Made by a program: the position numbers and the translations under genes | Assembly (NCBI RefSeq): GCF_004307015.1 | Contig: NZ_SIJL01000002.1 | Location: 156,417 to 220,416 of the forward strand | Length of the DNA: 64,000 nucleotides | From: Thermus thermamylovorans | Lineage (GTDB): Bacteria > Deinococcota > Deinococci > Deinococcales > Thermaceae | Direction: 5' to 3' | Shown here: positions 60,046 to 64,000 of the stretch, one piece after another | How the letters are laid out: each line of letters opens with the position of its first letter | How positions within the stretch are numbered: position 1 is the first letter of the stretch | The notes under the pieces: generated by a model | Database searches by the model: none | Told to the model about the DNA's origin: nothing | Seen by the model: the letters and a program-made list of their open reading frames with translations, nothing else

Positions 60046-61469
60046 CACCATCGCTCCACCACCACCTTCCTTTGGGTGTAGAAGAGGAAGGCGTCGGGGC
60101 CATGAGGGTGGAGGTCGCCGAAGAAGGAGTTGCGCCAACCAGAGAAGGGGTAGAAGGCGAAGGGCTGGGCCAAGCCCACGTTGATCCCCACCATGCCCGC
60201 CTGCACCCTCTCCCGGAACTCCCGGGCCGCTCGGCCGCTTTGGGTGAAGATGGAGGCCATGTTGCCGTAGGGCACGGTGTTGGCCTGGGCGATGGCCTCC
60301 TCCAGGTCCTGGGCGTAGGAGACGGAGAGCACGGGACCAAAGATCTCCTCCCGGCCCACGGCCATCCGGGGGGAAACCCGGTCCAAGACGGTGGGCCCCA
60401 GGAAGAAGCCCGGTCCTTCCGCACCCCTTCCGTCCAGGGCCAGGTGGGCTCCCTCCTCCAGACCCCGCTGGATGTACCCCACCACCCGCCTCCGGTGCTC
60501 CTCCCGGATGAGGGGCCCCACCTGCACCCCCTCCTCCCACCCTGGGCCCACCCTGAGCCTGCGGGCGCTCTCCACGACCCGCTCCAAGAGCTCAGGGCCG
60601 ATGCTCCCCACCCCCACGGCCACGCTGCCCGCCAGGCACCTTTCCCCGGCGTTGCCGAAGGCGGAGTTGAGGATGGCGGGGACGGCCTGGTCCAGGTCGG
60701 CGTCGGGCATGACCACCAGGTGGTTTTTGGCCCCGCCGGCGGCCGAGACCCTCTTGCCGTGCTCTGCGGCCAGCCGGTAGACCCTGCGGGCCACGGGCTC
60801 GGAGCCCACGAACTGCACCGCCTGCACCTCGGGGTGGCTCACCAGGGCTTCTGCCGCCTCCTGGCTCCCGTGGACCAGGTTGAGGACCCCCTCGGGGAAG
60901 CCCGCCTCCAGGAAGAGCTCCGCCAGGCGCACCGCTCCCAAGGGGGTTCTCTCCGAGGGCTTGAGGACGAAGGTGTTCCCCGCCACCACCGCGATGGGGA
61001 ACATCCAGAGGGGGATCATGACGGGGAAGTTGAAGGGGGGTATGCCGGCCACGACCCCCAGGGGGTAGTGGAAGAGGTTCTGGTCCACCCCGCCCGTGAC
61101 CTCCCTGAGGGTGCGCCCTTGGAGGAGGGTGGGGGCGCCGCAGGCGAAGTCCACCACCTCGATGCCCCGGCGGACCTCACCCCTGGCCTCCTCCAGGGTC
61201 TTGCCGTGGTGCAGGGTGACCAGGCGGGCCAGGTCCTCGAAGTGCTTTTCCAGGAGCTCCTTGAAGCGGAACATGAGGCGGACCCGTTCCATGAGGGGGG
61301 TGCGGCTCCAGACCTCAAAGGCTTTCTTGGCCGCGGCCACCGCCTGGTCCACCTCCTCCTTCCCCGAGAGGGGCACTTCCTCGATCACTTCCCCCGTGGC
61401 CGGGTTGTAGACGGGCAGGGTAGGACGGGAAACCTCCTGCCACTCAGCACCGATCAAATTCTTGACCAT
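60045..61469 (-). CDS. mmsA: CoA-acylating methylmalonate-semialdehyde dehydrogenase
   Basis: A 474-residue ALDH-superfamily enzyme that turns methylmalonate or malonate semialdehyde and CoA into propionyl- or acetyl-CoA. Catalytic Cys278 is in GNAGERCLA. GIPPFNFPVMIPLWMFP, the SAAGGAKNH segment lacking the usual general-base glutamate, and AFYPFSGWRNSFFGDLHPHG are hallmarks of the MmsA/IolA family. It is first in the minus-strand catabolic operon and divergent from the PucR-type regulator. Confidence 0.9.
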   Translation of the reverse strand: MVKNLIGAEWQEVSRPTLPVYNPATGEVIEEVPLSGKEEVDQAVAAAKKAFEVWSRTPLMERVRLMFRFKELLEKHFEDLARLVTLHHGKTLEEARGEVRRGIEVVDFACGAPTLLQGRTLREVTGGVDQNLFHYPLGVVAGIPPFNFPVMIPLWMFPIAVVAGNTFVLKPSERTPLGAVRLAELFLEAGFPEGVLNLVHGSQEAAEALVSHPEVQAVQFVGSEPVARRVYRLAAEHGKRVSAAGGAKNHLVVMPDADLDQAVPAILNSAFGNAGERCLAGSVAVGVGSIGPELLERVVESARRLRVGPGWEEGVQVGPLIREEHRRRVVGYIQRGLEEGAHLALDGRGAEGPGFFLGPTVLDRVSPRMAVGREEIFGPVLSVSYAQDLEEAIAQANTVPYGNMASIFTQSGRAAREFRERVQAGMVGINVGLAQPFAFYPFSGWRNSFFGDLHPHGPDAFLFYTQRKVVVERW

Positions 61470-61508
61470 CCTCCCTCCTGGGCGTTAGCTCCTTTGGCTC
61501 TGCGTCTA

Positions 61509-61537
61509 AGTGTAGAGGTGCCGTTCCCGGCTGTCCA
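61509..61537 (-). promoter_or_regulatory. Promoter of the mmsA catabolic operon
   Basis: Minus strand TGGACA (61537-61532), 17-nt spacer, TACACT (61514-61509). The start near 61502 gives a leader of about 30 nt with AGGAGGGAGG before the ATG. Confidence 0.72.
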
Positions 61538-61597
61538 CTGTGATCCCCCCCAAGCGAGGCCCTGGGATTTTGTGCTAGACCCCAAGGTGCCGACCCT

Positions 61598-61606
61598 TGC
61601 TATACT
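61598..61606 (+). promoter_or_regulatory. Extended -10 promoter of the PucR-type regulator
   Basis: TGC and TATACT (61601-61606) make an extended -10; no -35 is obvious. GAGGAGGG lies before ATG 61632. Confidence 0.55.
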
Positions 61607-61631
61607 GGAGAAACGCCGAGGAGGGAAAGGC

Positions 61632-62624
61632 ATGGGTGCCCTTCAGCGGACCTTTTGGTCTTGGGCCGAGACCATGGCCTGGCACTATGCCCGGGAGATT
61701 CCTGACTATGCCCGGCTAGACACACGCGTCCTCGAGCGGGATGTGGTCGTGGTTTCCTTTGAGTACTTGCGAGCTCTCGAGGAGGGTGGCGACGTGGAGA
61801 ACCTGGCCTTGGCGGTGGGCCAGCGCCGACGGAGCCAAGGCGTGTCCCTCCCGGCCTTGCTCCGGGCTTACCGTTTATGGGCGAAGGATACCCTCGAGGC
61901 CTTAAAGACCTCGGCGCCAAGCCGGGTGGTAGAGCTGGCTCCCCGGGTGCTGGAGCTCCTTGACCGGGTGAGCGAGGCCTCAGCCCGAGGGTACCAGCTG
62001 GCCTTGGAAGGGGCCCTTCCCCGCGGGCCCCTGACGGGAGTGGCGGCCCAGCTTGCCGATGCCGGAAGTCTGGTTCTGGCTCCCCGCTACCTCCGGTTGC
62101 CCCCGGAGGGGATGGCCTATGCCCAGGCCCCTCTGGGCCCCCTGCTGTTCCTAGCCGCACCCTTGGTCGAGGTGGAGGAGGCGCTGAGGTCCTTGGCCCG
62201 TCAGAGCAGGGCCGTGCTTTGGGTAGAGGAAGGGACGAAACTCTCCGAACTCCAAGCGGATCTGGAGGAGGCCCTGGGCCTGGGCCACCTCCTTAGCCTG
62301 CCCCCAGGGCTTTACCCCACCCGCTTCCTGTGGCCTTTGGCCATGGCTTTGGAGTCCCCCAAAGGACGGGACCGGCTTTTGCGCCTCCTCGCCCCCCTCG
62401 AGGCCCACCCGGAGCTCCTCCGCACCCTGGAGGCCTACCTCCAGGCCCGGCTTTCCCTGAAGGGAGCGGCCCGCCGTCTGGAGCTCCATCCCAACACCAT
62501 CCTCTACCGCCTCCACAAGGTGGAAGAACTCACGGGGCTTAGGCTGGACCGGGTGGAGGACCTGTCCCTCCTGGGCATGGCCCTGCAGTTGCGCCAGGCA
62601 ATGGAGGGGCCGTCCCTGGCTTGA
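61632..62624 (+). CDS. PucR/CdaR-family transcriptional regulator
   Basis: A 330-residue regulator. The C-terminal PucR helix-turn-helix (HTH_30) spans about 275-325: LEAYLQARLSLKGAARRLELHPNTILYRLHKVEELTGLRL. The N-terminal two thirds contain helical sensing segments (VSFEYLRALEEGG, RGYQLALEGALPRG) and a GGDEF-like or nucleotide-related fold is not evident. ATG 61632 is set by GAGGAGGG. It is divergent from the mmsA operon and probably controls it in response to a pathway intermediate. Confidence 0.85.
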   Translation: MGALQRTFWSWAETMAWHYAREIPDYARLDTRVLERDVVVVSFEYLRALEEGGDVENLALAVGQRRRSQGVSLPALLRAYRLWAKDTLEALKTSAPSRVVELAPRVLELLDRVSEASARGYQLALEGALPRGPLTGVAAQLADAGSLVLAPRYLRLPPEGMAYAQAPLGPLLFLAAPLVEVEEALRSLARQSRAVLWVEEGTKLSELQADLEEALGLGHLLSLPPGLYPTRFLWPLAMALESPKGRDRLLRLLAPLEAHPELLRTLEAYLQARLSLKGAARRLELHPNTILYRLHKVEELTGLRLDRVEDLSLLGMALQLRQAMEGPSLA

Positions 62625-62631
62625 GCCAGGG

Positions 62632-63336
62632 CTACAGGCTCAGGTAGGCCTCCCGCACCCGGGGGTCCTCCAGGAGGCGTGCGGCCTGGCCTTGGAGCAC
62701 GACCCTCCCGTGTTCCATCACGTAGGCTCTCCCGGCCACCTCGAGGCTTAGGGCCACGTTCTGCTCCACCAGCAAGACCCCCACCCCCTCCTCCACCACC
62801 CGTTTGAGGGCCAGGAGGACCTCCTCGGCCAGCCGGGGGGCGAGGCCCAAGGAGGGTTCGTCCACCAGGAGGATCTTGGGGAAGCCCATGAGGGCCCGGC
62901 CGATGGCCAGCATCTGCTGCTCCCCTCCGGAGAGGGTGCCGGCGAGCTGCCGCCTCCTTTCCGCCAGCCTGGGGAAGAGGGTGTAGGCCCGGGCGAATCC
63001 TTCCTCCTCCCTCCCTGGGGCCAGGAAGGCGGCCCCCAGGCGCAGGTTCTCCTCCACCGTCATGAGGGGGAAGAGCTGGCGGCCCTCGGGGACGTGGCCC
63101 AGGCCCAGGCGGGCCCTTTGGGCCGGGGAGAGGCCCGAGAGGTCCCGTTCCTCCCAAAGCACCCTGCCCCGCCAGGGGCGGAGGAGGCCGGAGAGGGTGC
63201 GCAAAAGGGTGGTCTTCCCCGCCCCGTTGGTCCCCAGAAGGGCTACAAGCTCCCCCTCCCGCACCTCCAAGTCCACCCCGAAAAGCACCTGGGCTTTGCC
63301 GTAGCCTGTTTCCAGACCCTCTACCCCAAGCCTCAT
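62632..63336 (-). CDS. livF: Branched-chain amino acid ABC transporter ATPase LivF
   Basis: A 234-residue ABC ATPase. Walker A GTNGAGKT is at 35-42; VPEGRQLFPLMTVEENL, LSGGEQQMLAIGRALM and LVDEPSLGLAP follow, all typical of LivF. Its stop is 7 nt from the PucR-type stop. The import of leucine, isoleucine, valine or related compounds is inferred from the family; the binding protein and permeases lie beyond the window. Confidence 0.92.
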   Translation of the reverse strand: MRLGVEGLETGYGKAQVLFGVDLEVREGELVALLGTNGAGKTTLLRTLSGLLRPWRGRVLWEERDLSGLSPAQRARLGLGHVPEGRQLFPLMTVEENLRLGAAFLAPGREEEGFARAYTLFPRLAERRRQLAGTLSGGEQQMLAIGRALMGFPKILLVDEPSLGLAPRLAEEVLLALKRVVEEGVGVLLVEQNVALSLEVAGRAYVMEHGRVVLQGQAARLLEDPRVREAYLSL

Positions 63337-64000
63337 GCCCGCCTCCCCAGATAGGCCTCCTTCACGCGTTCGTCCTGGGCCACTTCCTCGTAGGCGCCTT
63401 CGGCGATCACCTCCCCGTAGTCCAGGACCACCACCCGGTCGGCCAGGGCCCGCACCACGGGCATCACGTGCTCGATGAAGAGCACGGAAACCCCGCTATC
63501 CCGGATGCGCCGCACCAGGGCCACGGCTTCCTCCGCCTCCTTGGGGCGGAGGCCGGCCATGACCTCGTCCAGGAGGAGGACCCTGGGCCGGGTGGCCAGG
63601 GCCCGGGCCAGCTCCAGGCGCTTGTCCTCCAAGAGGGTGAGCTCCCCCGCCAGGGCCTCGGCTCTGGGGGAAAGCCCGGTGAGGTCCAGCACCTCCGCCA
63701 CCCAGGCCTCCGCCTCCTTCCTCTTAAGGCCCGGCTTGCCGAAGAGGGCTCCCACCAGCAGGTTCTCCCGCACGGTGAGCTCGGGCAGGGGCTGGACGAT
63801 CTGGAAAGCCCGGCCCAAACCCCGGTGGGTGCGGGCCTCTGGGGGTAGGTGGGAGATGTTTTCTCCCAGAAGGAGAATCTCCCCGCTATCGGGACGCAGC
63901 AGGCCTGAGATCACGTTGAGGAGGGTGCTCTTGCCCGCCCCGTTGGGGCCGATGACCGCCAGGATCTCTCCCTCCTCCAGGTGCAGGCTCACGCGGTGGA
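63333..64000 (-). CDS. livG: Branched-chain amino acid ABC transporter ATPase LivG, 5' end outside the window
   Basis: The frame is open to the right edge, so roughly the first 15-20 residues are missing. GPNGAGKST, GRAFQIVQPLPELTVRENLLVGALFG and LLDEVMAGLRPKE are LivG marks, with the longer helical insertion absent in LivF. It overlaps livF as ATGA. Confidence 0.92.
   Translation of the reverse strand, partial: HRVSLHLEEGEILAVIGPNGAGKSTLLNVISGLLRPDSGEILLLGENISHLPPEARTHRGLGRAFQIVQPLPELTVRENLLVGALFGKPGLKRKEAEAWVAEVLDLTGLSPRAEALAGELTLLEDKRLELARALATRPRVLLLDEVMAGLRPKEAEEAVALVRRIRDSGVSVLFIEHVMPVVRALADRVVVLDYGEVIAEGAYEEVAQDERVKEAYLGRRA

Noticed and set aside
60072-61631. Long N-terminal extension of the PucR-type frame
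   Set aside because: It lies antisense to mmsA; the true start ATG 61632 has a GAGGAGGG site and an upstream extended -10.

Overview
The window is high-GC chromosomal DNA of a Thermus species (phylum Deinococcota). The evidence is the strong third-position G/C bias, the dense operons with 1-4 nt ATGA/GTGA overlaps, and many promoters placed so close to the start codon that the mRNA would be leaderless. LeuB, RodA, TrmI and the glutamine:phenylpyruvate-type aminotransferase also closely resemble the Thermus thermophilus proteins as I remember them. No rRNA, tRNA, CRISPR array, phage gene or insertion sequence was seen. The window edges cut an IclR regulator (left) and livG (right).

Layout. 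0-3.4 kb: IclR regulator divergent from acetyl-CoA synthetase (acs). 2.9-5.1 kb (minus): small membrane protein, acyl-CoA mutase catalytic subunit, SnoaL-like protein. 5.2-12 kb (plus): HxlR regulator, minD, minE, rodA, the polyamine importer potABCD and a small cytochrome c. 12-18.7 kb (minus): leucine/isoleucine-valine cluster leuC-leuD-leuB, two Uma2 nucleases, an SDR and ilvD, preceded by what looks like a leader-peptide attenuator. 18.9-24.4 kb: rpmE, tdk, hsp20 (minus), miaA, gatA, a DEDDh exonuclease and an unknown partner. 24.4-28.5 kb (minus): csaB/DUF5693 envelope pair and a MalK/MsmX-type ATPase. 28.6-29.8 kb: mscL and a convergent hypothetical. 29.9-36.8 kb (plus): an ArsR regulator followed by a six-gene membrane complex of the hydrogenase-4/complex I family. 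36.8-42.5 kb: aminotransferase, YwlG, UbiA-type prenyltransferase, panD, RqcH, trmI, DarA. 42.5-49.5 kb (plus): aminotransferase, E1 alpha/beta of a 2-oxoacid dehydrogenase, CBS-ACT protein, hemL, damaged hicA, hicB, mnmE. 49.5-52.3 kb (minus): metX and metY behind a SAM-I riboswitch with a terminator. 52.3-61.5 kb (minus): a catabolic operon with methylmalonate-semialdehyde dehydrogenase, two zinc alcohol dehydrogenases, a TRAP transporter, an acyl-CoA ligase and 3-hydroxybutyrate dehydrogenase, divergent from a PucR/CdaR-type regulator. 62.6-64 kb (minus): livF and livG.

The most unusual system is the 30.3-36.8 kb complex. Its membrane arm keeps the acidic and lysine residues used for ion translocation. 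Its large subunit has lost all four cysteines that bind the NiFe centre, and its NuoB-like small subunit has lost all four cysteines of the N2-type cluster, keeping only one fused ferredoxin-type [4Fe-4S] site. It therefore belongs with the poorly understood 'energy-converting hydrogenase-related' (Ehr) complexes rather than with hydrogenases.

Other signals worth attention are the leu attenuator, the metY SAM-I riboswitch with mutually exclusive hairpins, two copies of a hairpin with a conserved loop and a covarying stem near 18.8 and 27.3 kb, a hicA that is frameshifted and lacks its histidine, and strong intergenic hairpins next to both solute-binding-protein genes. All names rest on reading translated sequence and remembered family motifs; no database search was run.
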